Origin: JAEUMD01 sp036768475
GTDB taxonomy: Bacteria > Pseudomonadota > Alphaproteobacteria > Rhizobiales > Hyphomicrobiaceae
Length of the DNA stretch: 64,000 nucleotides
NCBI GenBank assembly: GCA_036768475.1
Contig: DAIPMW010000006.1
Coordinates: 103,224-167,223, forward strand
Direction: 5' to 3'
Position numbers and translations under genes: made by a program. This document shows, piece after piece, positions 41,793 to 49,600 of the stretch. Under the pieces are notes generated by a model. The model had not been told where the DNA came from, ran no database searches, and worked only from the letters and a program-made list of their open reading frames with translations. Position 1 is the stretch's first letter, and each line of letters starts with the position of its first letter.

Positions 41793-42464
41793 GTGACACG
41801 CGCAATCTGGGGCATCATCTATGACCTGCCCGAACCTGGTCGAGGTGAATACCTGACTTGGTTTCACGATGTACATATGCCCGAAAAGATGGCGCGTCCG
41901 GGTTATGCGTGGGCGGCCCATTACGAGGTGGTCTCGCGCGAGGGGCATCATGTCTCGTCACGCGCCTCAGGCCAGGAAGGCAACGCCGGTCAGGGTTACA
42001 TCGCGCTCTTCGGTGGCGAGGACACGCAGGTCTTCCTCAATCCCAGCCCGGCGCAGATCAAACCGCGTCAGACGCCGCTGACGCGCGAGATGATGGGCCG
42101 CCGCATCGGCCAGCGCAGCTTTATCGCTGCGGAAGAATGGCGCATCGAAGGGGGACGGCCCGCAGGACTTGAGGACTCGCCGCTGATACATGTGACGTGT
42201 TGCGATGCATCGCACAATGACGAGGCCTTCGGCGCCTGGTGCGTGCAGGAGCTGGTGCCCGCTCTCCGCCAGGATCCCGCGCTGTGCGTGCTGACCAAGA
42301 TGCTTGCCGCGACAGGGCCGGCCAAACATGTCGTGTTGGCCGGTTTCCAAAGCATGCCTCGTGCGCAATCATTTGCCCCGCCGATGGCCACGCACATAAA
42401 TGGCTCACCATTCCCCGCGCAGCGCATTTCGCATTTGCGATCCGTAATGCACGACGACGATTGA
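41793..42464 (+). CDS. EthD-like dimeric alpha/beta-barrel protein, unknown role
   Basis: The 223-residue protein starts at GTG. The first half (IIYDLPEPGRGEYLTWFHDVHMPE, quoted in part) has the histidine-rich W-F-H-D-V-H-M-P pattern of EthD/ferredoxin-like barrel proteins; the second half (LIHVTCCDASHNDEAFGAWC) looks like a degenerate copy of the same fold. Such proteins act as small-molecule-binding enzymes or accessory proteins in catabolic operons. It follows the fumarase-like genes by 26 nt. I do not recognise a specific function. Confidence 0.6.
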   Translation: MTRAIWGIIYDLPEPGRGEYLTWFHDVHMPEKMARPGYAWAAHYEVVSREGHHVSSRASGQEGNAGQGYIALFGGEDTQVFLNPSPAQIKPRQTPLTREMMGRRIGQRSFIAAEEWRIEGGRPAGLEDSPLIHVTCCDASHNDEAFGAWCVQELVPALRQDPALCVLTKMLAATGPAKHVVLAGFQSMPRAQSFAPPMATHINGSPFPAQRISHLRSVMHDDD

Positions 42465-42482
42465 GATCGACAGGCCACAACC

Positions 42483-43100
42483 ATGATGAAACTTTATTAC
42501 GCACCAGGTTCCGCAGCACTCGCTCCGCACATCGCACTGGAAGACGTCGGCGCCGCGTATGAGGCCGTCAAAATCGATCTCATCGCCGGCGAGCAGAGGC
42601 AGCCGGATTTTCTCGCCGTCAATCCCAAAGGTCGCGTACCGGCACTCGTGACGGATCGCGGCATTCTGACGGAAGCGCCTGCGATCCTTGGATATATTGC
42701 GCAGGTCTTTCCACAGGCCGGCCTGATGCCCACAGATCCCTTCGAGATTGCGCAAATGCAGTCCTTCAATGCCTTTATATGCGCCACCGTGCACGTCGCA
42801 CACGCGCATGGCCGCCGCTCCTACCGCTGGGCGGATGAGCAGGCTTCGTTCGACGATATGAAGCGGAAACTGCCGCACACGGTGGGCGAGGCATTCGATC
42901 TTATCGAGAACGAGTTCCTCAAAGGTCCCTGGGTGATGGGGGAGCAGTACACGATCTGCGATCCCTACCTGTTCATGGCCGCGCTCTGGCGCAAGGGTGA
43001 CGGTGTTCCGCCTGGGCGCCACCCGCGGGTCGATGAACACATGATGCGCATGAAGGCGCGGCCTGCGGTTCAGGCGGCGATGGCGCATCAAAGGCGCTGA
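42483..43100 (+). CDS. Glutathione S-transferase family protein
   Basis: The 205-residue protein has the thioredoxin-like N-domain (LYYAPGSAALAPHIALEDVG, residues 4-23; NPKGRVPALV near 48-57; LTEAPAILGYIA) and the all-helical GST C-domain. It begins 18 nt after the EthD-like gene and ends the operon. GSTs in catabolic operons can isomerise maleyl or conjugate electrophilic acids; a role in handling an unsaturated acid intermediate would fit but is inferred. The tandem repeat block follows. Confidence 0.8.
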   Translation: MMKLYYAPGSAALAPHIALEDVGAAYEAVKIDLIAGEQRQPDFLAVNPKGRVPALVTDRGILTEAPAILGYIAQVFPQAGLMPTDPFEIAQMQSFNAFICATVHVAHAHGRRSYRWADEQASFDDMKRKLPHTVGEAFDLIENEFLKGPWVMGEQYTICDPYLFMAALWRKGDGVPPGRHPRVDEHMMRMKARPAVQAAMAHQRR

Positions 43101-43211
43101 CGGGTTCGTCAGGGGCCAGCTTTGACATCAGGCACCCGCGCCTGCGCCGGGCAATGAGCCCCGCTTGCCGGTTGCCTCGCGGCCTTATGGCTCCCAGAAT
43201 GCTGATCCGTT

Positions 43212-43415
43212 AGAGCATGTTTAGCTGAAATGTGCAGCGGTTCAGCGTGAAAAACATGCTCAAAACAAGGTACTGGATCGCGTTCATGTTTCAGTCAAAC
43301 ATGAACGCGATCTAAGGCATGTTTAGCTGAAGTGTGCCGCGGTTCAGCGTGACAAGCATGTTCCAAACAAAGGATTGGAACGTGGACGTGTTTCCACGAA
43401 ACATGAGCACGATCC
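43212..43415 (+). repeat. Two tandem 102-bp palindromic units
   Basis: Unit 1 begins AGAGCATGTTTAGCTGAA (43212) and unit 2 repeats GCATGTTTAGCTGAA at 43317, a period of 102 bp. Each unit holds two hairpins: GAGCATGTTT with AAACATGCTC, and in unit 1 a perfect 16-bp stem GATCGCGTTCATGTTT facing AAACATGAACGCGATC. The motif resembles the dispersed GAGCATG... palindromes of Hyphomicrobiales. It lies between the GST gene and the sigma-factor gene. Confidence 0.75.
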
Positions 43416-43769
43416 GGGGCGGCGACAATTCGACCTCGGCAGTTTTTATGACGGCCCGGTCGGGGTCCTTATCTGGACGGAGGGTCTAAAGGTCTGATCG
43501 GCCGAGATGGAAACGCGGCAGCTTCCAGCGAAGGCGCGAGCCAGACCCACCAAACGGGCACTTGGAGTACGTCACAATGGTCGATGTGTCTCCACCTCCA
43601 CCCGACCCGGAGCATCTCTGTAAGGCTGTGCAATGTTCTATAATTTATTGTTACATCTTGATTTTCATCCCCGTCAGGAGGGTCGGCGGCCCACCCTCGT
43701 CGCGACTGTGAACCGATTTGCGCCACGCAGCGACAAAGAGGCGGACGCGGGGTGTCGCGTGAGGCTCAC
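43416..43769. other. Intergenic region upstream of the ECF sigma gene
   Basis: About 350 bp with no supported gene. Open frames on the minus strand look spurious. The sequence TATAAT at 43639-43644 in an AT-rich patch is the only promoter-like element. Confidence 0.5.
43639..43644 (+). promoter_or_regulatory. Possible -10 element for the sigma/anti-sigma operon
   Basis: TATAAT matches the consensus -10 exactly. The corresponding -35 region (about 43616-43621) is poor, so the assignment is weak. It lies about 125 bp before the proposed start. Confidence 0.3.
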
Positions 43770-44333
43770 ATGACCCCTTCGACCGACGATGCCGAACTGA
43801 TCCGCCGCATAGCAGGGTTGGACCAACTCGCTCTGCGCACGCTGATCGGCCGCCACCAGGTCCGGCTGTTCCGTTTCCTCATGCGTCTCATTCGTGACGA
43901 GGCCCAGGCGGAGGAGCTGACCAACGAAGTGTTCATGGAGGTTTGGCGCAATGCCGGACGATACGAGGGCCGCTCCCAGGTCGGCACATGGCTGCTATCC
44001 ATCGCCAGGAACCGCGCCATCAGCCGCCTGCGCAAGCGCCGCGAGTTGGGTTGGGACGAGGATGCCGCCGCCGAGATCGCCGACGAGGACGATGATCCCG
44101 AGGTCGTTGCCCAGAAGCAGGACAAGGCTGCGGCACTGCGCCGTTGCCTGGACGGGCTCTCTACCGAGCACCGCGAGATCGTCGATCTCGTCTACTACCA
44201 GGAGATGTCAGTGAGTGAGGTCGCCGAGATCGTCGGCATCCCGGAGAATACCGTGAAGACACGCTTGTTCTACGCGCGCAAGAAGCTGTCGGAGCTGATG
44301 CTCGCCAGGGGCATCGATCGAGGTTGGCCATGA
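43770..44333 (+). CDS. ECF-type RNA polymerase sigma factor
   Basis: The protein starting MTPSTDDAELIRRIAG has 187 residues. Sigma-70 region 2 spans about 25-95 (IRDEAQAEELTNEVFMEVWR, GTWLLSIARNRAIS) and region 4 about 125-180 (STEHREIVDLVYYQEMSVSE, IVGIPENTVKTRLFYARKKL). A GAGG 5 nt before the ATG supports this start; a GTG at 43752 would add six residues. Its end overlaps the anti-sigma gene (ATGA), the usual arrangement for a sigma factor held inactive by a membrane partner. Confidence 0.9.
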   Translation: MTPSTDDAELIRRIAGLDQLALRTLIGRHQVRLFRFLMRLIRDEAQAEELTNEVFMEVWRNAGRYEGRSQVGTWLLSIARNRAISRLRKRRELGWDEDAAAEIADEDDDPEVVAQKQDKAAALRRCLDGLSTEHREIVDLVYYQEMSVSEVAEIVGIPENTVKTRLFYARKKLSELMLARGIDRGWP

Positions 44334-45022
44334 CCGAACGGACGACGAACCAAACCGAACGCGAAGAGATAGAAATGTTGGTGCCGTTCTACGTGACGGG
44401 TCGCATTTCCGTCGAGGATGCGCGGCGCGTGGAGGCTTATTTGAAGCGCAATCCCGACTTTGCCGAGCACATCGAGCTGGCACGCGACGAGCGCGCGGCA
44501 ACCGTCAGTGTCAATGAGGCGCTGGGTTTTCCTTCCGCCCGTTCCGCCGATAGGATCTTCGAGGCCATCGCCGCTGAGCAGCCTCCCACGATAGCGAGAG
44601 TGCGAGCCAGGAGCCGTGGCCTGCTGACCGGTATCCGCGAGTTCTTCACGGCGCCGACGCCGGCCGCCGTGCGCTATGCCACGATAGCTGCCGCGGCGGT
44701 CGTCCTCGTGCAGGCCGCGGTCCTCGGCACGATGCTGACCTACCCCCAAGCCCCCGGTGGCTATCAGACTGCGTCCGGCCCGCAGCAGACAGCGGCGCCC
44801 GGTACGGTGGCCCTGATTGCTTTCCAGGAAAGTGCAACCCTTGCCGACATCTCGCGCGCACTGTCTGCCGCAGACGCCACCATCATCGATGGCCCCGTGC
44901 CAGGCGGGCTGTTCAAGATCAAGATCGCGCATGGCAGCGACGGCGAGGCCGGCGCGAAACGCAGGATCGAGGCGCTCAAGGCCGAGACGGCGATAATCAG
45001 GACGCTGCTTCCGAGTCGCTGA
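44330..45022 (+). CDS. Membrane-bound anti-sigma factor
   Basis: The 230-residue protein has an N-terminal cytosolic helical domain (IEMLVPFYVTGRISVEDARR, about 12-31) like anti-sigma domains but without the His-Cys-Cys zinc motif, one membrane segment (about residues 105-127), and a periplasmic C-domain (about 155-230) with ALIAFQESATLADISRALSA. The latter resembles the small alpha/beta folds of protease propeptides. It overlaps the sigma gene by ATGA. It likely traps the sigma factor until an envelope signal arrives; the signal is unknown. Confidence 0.75.
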   Translation: MTERTTNQTEREEIEMLVPFYVTGRISVEDARRVEAYLKRNPDFAEHIELARDERAATVSVNEALGFPSARSADRIFEAIAAEQPPTIARVRARSRGLLTGIREFFTAPTPAAVRYATIAAAAVVLVQAAVLGTMLTYPQAPGGYQTASGPQQTAAPGTVALIAFQESATLADISRALSAADATIIDGPVPGGLFKIKIAHGSDGEAGAKRRIEALKAETAIIRTLLPSR

Positions 45023-45050
45023 CGAGCAGGAACGGTAAATTCGATCGATC

Positions 45051-46328
45051 TCAGTCGATCAGGGTGCGGCTGAGCCGCTCGCGCCTAGTCTGCGCCGACC
45101 ACGTCTCGCTCGTCTTGTTATTATGCAGTGTAACGGCGGATCCTTGTTCATTGTCCGCCTTATGCGCCGCGTGTTCTTGACCCTGCGGTGTCTTGTCGTT
45201 GGACTTCTGGCCGCTGGCGCCATCACCCGGCGGCTTTGGTGACGCGGCTGCCCCAGCCGGTGGCTTGTTGCCGATTTCCTTTTTGCCGGGCAGCTTGGGA
45301 GAAATGGTCCTGTCACGCGGGGCGGGCGCGACCATATCGACCTTCAGGCCGCTCAAAGCCGGCTGCAGGGTTTCGCCAGATGCTCTTTCGACGCGCTCCG
45401 GACCGATCGTACCGAAGAACGGCAACATCGCAGCCTTCGCCGCAGCCTGCCCCTGTGGCGGATCCTTCTTCGCCAGCACCGGCTGCAATTCGTCAGCGAA
45501 CTGGGGCAGTGGCTTCACGTTTGCCGTTGCCAGCATGTGAACGACCCGATAACCGCGCTTCTTGAGCTCGCCGAGAAGCGTCGGCAACGCTTTCGCCGTA
45601 ACCGGCTTGATGTCGTGGAACAGCAGTATGCCGCCCTTGCGCGCTTCCACACGCGACAGTGTCGTCGCAATCAGCTTTGCCGGATTGGAGATGTAGCTGT
45701 CGTCGGAAACCACATCGACGGAGAACGACGCGATTCCCCGCTTTTGCAGGGCCGACAGCATTTTTGCATTGTCGCTGAGGCCCGGGAATCGAAAGAACGG
45801 CGCGGCCCGACCGCCACTGGCCAACGAGACGGCTGCTATACCCTTCTCGATCTCGGCCATTGCAGCGTCATGCCCCAACCGCTTGAGATTGAGCGGGTGC
45901 GACCAAGTATGGCCACCCAGCGTATGCCCCCGCTCGACGATCTTGCGCAGCGTCGCAGGGTAGGCGATCGCCATTTTGCCGACGGAGAAGAATGTGGCCT
46001 TCGTGCAGAACTTGTCGAGCGTATCGAGAATGGAGTTCGTCACCCACGGCATAGGGCCGTCGTCGAAGGTCAGCACGACTTCCTTCTGCTTGAGAAAGCT
46101 CTGCTCCCTGACCTGCGCGGTGATATCTCCGAACAGCGGTCCGGCGCTCGGATCGATCTCCACCATACGGGCGACGCCAAGCCCACCGTCGCTGGCCGCA
46201 CATGCTTCGCCGGTCGAGGCTCGCTCAGCCGTCTCAGCCAGCGCTGCAGACGTCATCGCGACTGTCGCCACAGCCAGTACGGCTGCTGCAATCCGCACGC
46301 CTCTCTTCCAGACCACAAAGCGTTTCAT
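45051..46328 (-). CDS. Polysaccharide deacetylase family protein with Pro-rich tail
   Basis: The start MKRFVVWKRGVRIAAAVLAV gives 425 residues with a signal peptide (about 1-31). The NodB domain (about 80-260) has TFDDGP (metal Asp), GHTWSHPLN (metal His pair), FFRFPGLSD and LLFHDIKP. A long low-complexity tail rich in Pro, Lys and Gly (about 310-425) may bind envelope polymers. It would remove N-acetyl groups from chitin-, peptidoglycan- or exopolysaccharide-like polymers in the periplasm. An ATG at 46394 would extend it past the signal peptide. It converges on the anti-sigma gene and has a close paralogue next door. Confidence 0.82.
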   Translation of the reverse strand: MKRFVVWKRGVRIAAAVLAVATVAMTSAALAETAERASTGEACAASDGGLGVARMVEIDPSAGPLFGDITAQVREQSFLKQKEVVLTFDDGPMPWVTNSILDTLDKFCTKATFFSVGKMAIAYPATLRKIVERGHTLGGHTWSHPLNLKRLGHDAAMAEIEKGIAAVSLASGGRAAPFFRFPGLSDNAKMLSALQKRGIASFSVDVVSDDSYISNPAKLIATTLSRVEARKGGILLFHDIKPVTAKALPTLLGELKKRGYRVVHMLATANVKPLPQFADELQPVLAKKDPPQGQAAAKAAMLPFFGTIGPERVERASGETLQPALSGLKVDMVAPAPRDRTISPKLPGKKEIGNKPPAGAAASPKPPGDGASGQKSNDKTPQGQEHAAHKADNEQGSAVTLHNNKTSETWSAQTRRERLSRTLID

Positions 46329-46747
46329 TGGCGTCGCGCTGCTCGTAATTCCCTGAAGTCCGATCGGCTTAGTTGGAAGGAATTGTGCATCCATCGCAGG
46401 CGCCGATCAGTCTCTCAAAAACAAAAATGGAGCACCCGCAAAGCCAGACGTTTTTCAATCGGAACCTGACCCTGCTCTAGGGGATCGGGCGAAGCGCTAA
46501 TCGCAGACCGAACCACCGCATGCGACGCAAAATCGGGCATTTCGGGTCCGTCGGCAAGGCATCGCGGGCCGTTTGCCACATATTCTAATCTATAAAGGGG
46601 TGCCGGAGAGCCCGCCCTGCAACACCAGCAAATTGCAGCACTTGCGAATCGAAGGCAAAATACAAATCAATTCAGGAGGATAGCTCGCAAGATCCTCAGG
46701 ACGCTGTTGCCGCCACTGCCGCGCCCTCTGGCGCCGTCCGTTGTCGA
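46329..46747. other. Intergenic region between two deacetylase genes
   Basis: About 420 bp without a supported gene; it should hold the promoter of the first deacetylase. AT-rich patches occur near 46650-46680, but I cannot fix a promoter. Confidence 0.45.
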
Positions 46748-47830
46748 TCATTGGAGCGGGCCGAACATCAATTCCATCAGGGTTGGCTCCGGACGCGGGC
46801 GCGGTGCAGGCCGTGCCGAAGCAGCGCGCTCCGAATGCGCCTCGTCGGCACGGCTGGGAGTTTGCGCTGGCTGGGCCACCCGATTTTCGTCCTTGGCAGC
46901 AGCGTAGCTGCCCTGAATTTCGGGGCGCGTCACCGTCGCATCTGGAGGATTGCCACCCGCCGTCACCGGCCAGACCATGGACCGCGTCGTCAACGGTTTC
47001 TGAGCCGCCGTCAACTGGCTCTTCGCGAGCAGCTTGCTGGCCATTTCGTCGTACGGGGCAAGCGTCGCCGCCGTGGTTTTGGGTACGAGGTGCACGACTT
47101 TGTATTTGCGGCGCTTCAGTTCATCGAGCAGGTCGGTCAGGCTCGACGCCGTCACGCGCTGGATGTCGTGGAACAGGATGATGCCCTTGCCGCGACTATC
47201 CAGCTGCGAGAGCACGTTGCGGTGCATTGTCGAACGCGCACGTGCACGCCAGTCGTAGCTGTCGACATCAATGGATATGATGGCCAGGTTCCGCTCTTCC
47301 AGGTGCCCGATCACGCCGCGCGGATCACTCAGGTAAGGAAAGCGGAAGAAGGGCGCGATCGGTTTGCCGAGCGCTGCCGTGATCGCGCTCAGCCCGAGTT
47401 CCACCTCGCGTTCGGCACTGCTCGCCGACTGCCGCTTGAGGTTCTTGTGCGACCAGGTATGGGAGGCGACCGTATGGCCGATCGAATCGATTCTGCGAAC
47501 CAGCTCCGGGCTGGCCACCGCCATGCGGCCGACCATGAAAAAGGTCGCCTTGGTGCAATGCGCGGCGAGAGCCTCGAGTACGGCCGGGGTCGTCTGCGGC
47601 GACGGCCCGTCATCAAACGTGAGGACCACTTCGCCGGGCTTCAGGAAATCGATGTCCTTGTATTGGACATGACCGAGCCGCGGTCCGTCCTTCGTGTCGA
47701 TTTCAACGACCCGCTCGACGCCGAGGGCGGTTTTCTCGTCACATGCGGCCTGCGCGGCACCACCGATGAGGGGTGAGGCAAGCAGCGCCAGGGACGATAG
47801 AATTGAAGCAGCGAAGTGACCTGCCGACAT
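46748..47830 (-). CDS. Polysaccharide deacetylase family protein, second copy
   Basis: The start MSAGHFAASILSSLALLASP gives 360 residues with a signal peptide ending near AAQA. The NodB domain has VVLTFDDGPSPQTTP, SHTWSHKNL, FFRFPYLSD and ILFHDIQRV. It shares domain order and the lead-in GVERVVEIDTKDGPRLGHVQ with the neighbour (GVARMVEIDPSAGPLFGDIT), so the two arose by duplication. The Pro/Arg-rich tail is shorter. An upstream ATG at 47902 lies before the signal peptide and is unlikely. Confidence 0.82.
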   Translation of the reverse strand: MSAGHFAASILSSLALLASPLIGGAAQAACDEKTALGVERVVEIDTKDGPRLGHVQYKDIDFLKPGEVVLTFDDGPSPQTTPAVLEALAAHCTKATFFMVGRMAVASPELVRRIDSIGHTVASHTWSHKNLKRQSASSAEREVELGLSAITAALGKPIAPFFRFPYLSDPRGVIGHLEERNLAIISIDVDSYDWRARARSTMHRNVLSQLDSRGKGIILFHDIQRVTASSLTDLLDELKRRKYKVVHLVPKTTAATLAPYDEMASKLLAKSQLTAAQKPLTTRSMVWPVTAGGNPPDATVTRPEIQGSYAAAKDENRVAQPAQTPSRADEAHSERAASARPAPRPRPEPTLMELMFGPLQ

Positions 47831-48112
47831 GAGGTTCTGGTCCGAATAGGTGTGAGGTAATGGGGGCCGGCCTCGCGGCCAACCAGACTGCGGCGCCTCC
47901 AACGCGCCGCCAAACTCATGACCACTCAGATAGCATTTCCTGGATCAGGTTTGTTGGGTCACCCCGCGGACCTCTGCAAACTGTTGCAAACAGGCCGCAC
48001 TATGCGAAACGCCGGGTGAATGTGCTAAGACGCGCACAATTCATCAAGTTCGTGTTTCGGTGATGGCAGGAAGGGGCGGTTTTTTCCGGCCACCAACGGC
48101 AAGGTGCTGCGA

Positions 48113-49489
48113 ATGTCCGATCAGCTTCAGGACGAGGTCGAGATCGACGACGAGGGCGCGCGCGTGGCACTCGTGCGCGATGTCAGCGACGCCCTTGAAA
48201 CGGGCGAACGTGATCGCGTGCTTGCTCTCGTTTCCGAGCTGAAGACGCCCGATCTTGCAGATCTGATCGAGCTGCTCGACGCCGACGAACGCGTCGCGCT
48301 GATCGAAACGCTTGGCCCGAAGTTCGATTTCGAGGTCTTTTCCGAACTCGACGAGACGGTCCGCGACCAGCTCTCCGAGGCGCTGCCCAACGCACTGCTC
48401 GCCGAGGCGGTCAAGGAGCTGGACACCGACGACGCCGCCTATCTGCTCGAGAATCTGGAGGAGTCCGACAAGCAGGAAATCCTGGCGCAGTTGCCGACAA
48501 GCGAACGCGCTGCCCTGGAGCGGAACCTCGAATATCCCGAGGAGACGGCCGGCCGCCTCATGCAGGCCGACTTCGTCGCCGTGGCGCCGTTCTGGAGCGT
48601 CGGCCAGGTGATCGACTACATGCGCGACACCGAGGATCTGCCCGAGACGTTCTCCGAAATCTTCGTCGTCGATCCGAGCTACCGCGTGCTCGGTGCTGTC
48701 GAGCTGTCGCGACTGTTGCGCACCAAGCGCGACGTCAGCGTTGAGGCGATCATGAACACCGAACGCCATCTGGTGCTCGCGACCGAGGATCAGGAGGAGG
48801 TCGCTCGACAGTTCCGCCGCCACGACCTGATGTCCGCGCCCGTCGTCGATGAGAACGAGCGCCTCGTTGGCGTCGTCACCGTCGACGACGTCGTCGACGT
48901 CATCCAGGACGAGGCCGAAGAGGACATGAAGGCGCTGGCCGGCGTCGGTGACGAGACACTGGCCGACAGCGTTTATTGGATCGCGCGCTCGCGCGTGCCC
49001 TGGCTGATCGTCAATCTGGGCACTGCGATCCTGGCGTCCTTCGTGATTCAATTATTTGATGCGACGATCGAACAGATGGTGGCACTTGCGGTTTTGATGC
49101 CGATCGTCGCTTCGATGGGCGGCAACGCCGGCACGCAGACCATGACCGTCACCGTGCGCGCATTGGCCACGAACAAGCTTGGTCGCGTCAACGCCCCGCG
49201 CGTCATCGGGAAGGAATTTCTGGTCGGCATCGTCAATGGTGCAATTCTCTCTGTCATCATGGCCATAGTGGTCTACGTCTGGTTCGGTTCGAACAAACTG
49301 GGCGCGGTCATTGCCGCAGCCATGATCGTCAACATGATCGCAGCCGCACTTGCCGGCATCCTGATCCCGCTCGTGATGGATCATTTCGACCTTGATCCTG
49401 CGCCGGCCTCAGGCGTGTTCGTCACCACCGTGACGGACGTGGTCGGCTTCTTCGCCTTCCTCGGGTTGGCAGCGGTGTGGCTGCTGTGA
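48113..49489 (+). CDS. mgtE: Magnesium transporter MgtE
   Basis: The protein starting MSDQLQDEVEIDDEGA has 458 residues: an acidic MgtE N-domain of helical repeats (about 20-130), two CBS domains (about 135-255) that sense Mg2+, a connecting helix and five membrane segments (about 285-455) with the pore-region motif MPIVASMGGNAGTQTMTVTV. AAGG lies 9 nt before the ATG. MgtE is a Mg2+-gated channel that imports magnesium and closes when the cytosol is replete. It is a single-gene unit. Confidence 0.93.
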   Translation: MSDQLQDEVEIDDEGARVALVRDVSDALETGERDRVLALVSELKTPDLADLIELLDADERVALIETLGPKFDFEVFSELDETVRDQLSEALPNALLAEAVKELDTDDAAYLLENLEESDKQEILAQLPTSERAALERNLEYPEETAGRLMQADFVAVAPFWSVGQVIDYMRDTEDLPETFSEIFVVDPSYRVLGAVELSRLLRTKRDVSVEAIMNTERHLVLATEDQEEVARQFRRHDLMSAPVVDENERLVGVVTVDDVVDVIQDEAEEDMKALAGVGDETLADSVYWIARSRVPWLIVNLGTAILASFVIQLFDATIEQMVALAVLMPIVASMGGNAGTQTMTVTVRALATNKLGRVNAPRVIGKEFLVGIVNGAILSVIMAIVVYVWFGSNKLGAVIAAAMIVNMIAAALAGILIPLVMDHFDLDPAPASGVFVTTVTDVVGFFAFLGLAAVWLL

Positions 49490-49502
49490 GGCTGGCGGCC
49501 GT

Positions 49503-49586
49503 GTCGTGATTGAGGCTCTCAAACAAAGAGATTAGAGCAGGCCGCTACGGCCAGATGTGGTTCCTCAAGACCTGACCTGCTGCTCC
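49503..49586 (-). repeat. Interspersed palindromic element, copy B (inverted)
   Basis: Read on the minus strand it gives GGAGCAGCAGGTCAGG, GGCCGTAGCGGCCTGCTCT and CTCTTTGTTTGAGAGCCTCA in the same order as copy A, with high similarity. It lies between the convergent mgtE and coiled-coil genes. Confidence 0.75.
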
Positions 49587-49600
49587 AGAACCGATGCCCA

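Noticed and set aside
43212..43415. Possible CRISPR array
   Set aside because: Only two directly abutting 102-bp units without spacers; they are palindromic tandem repeats.
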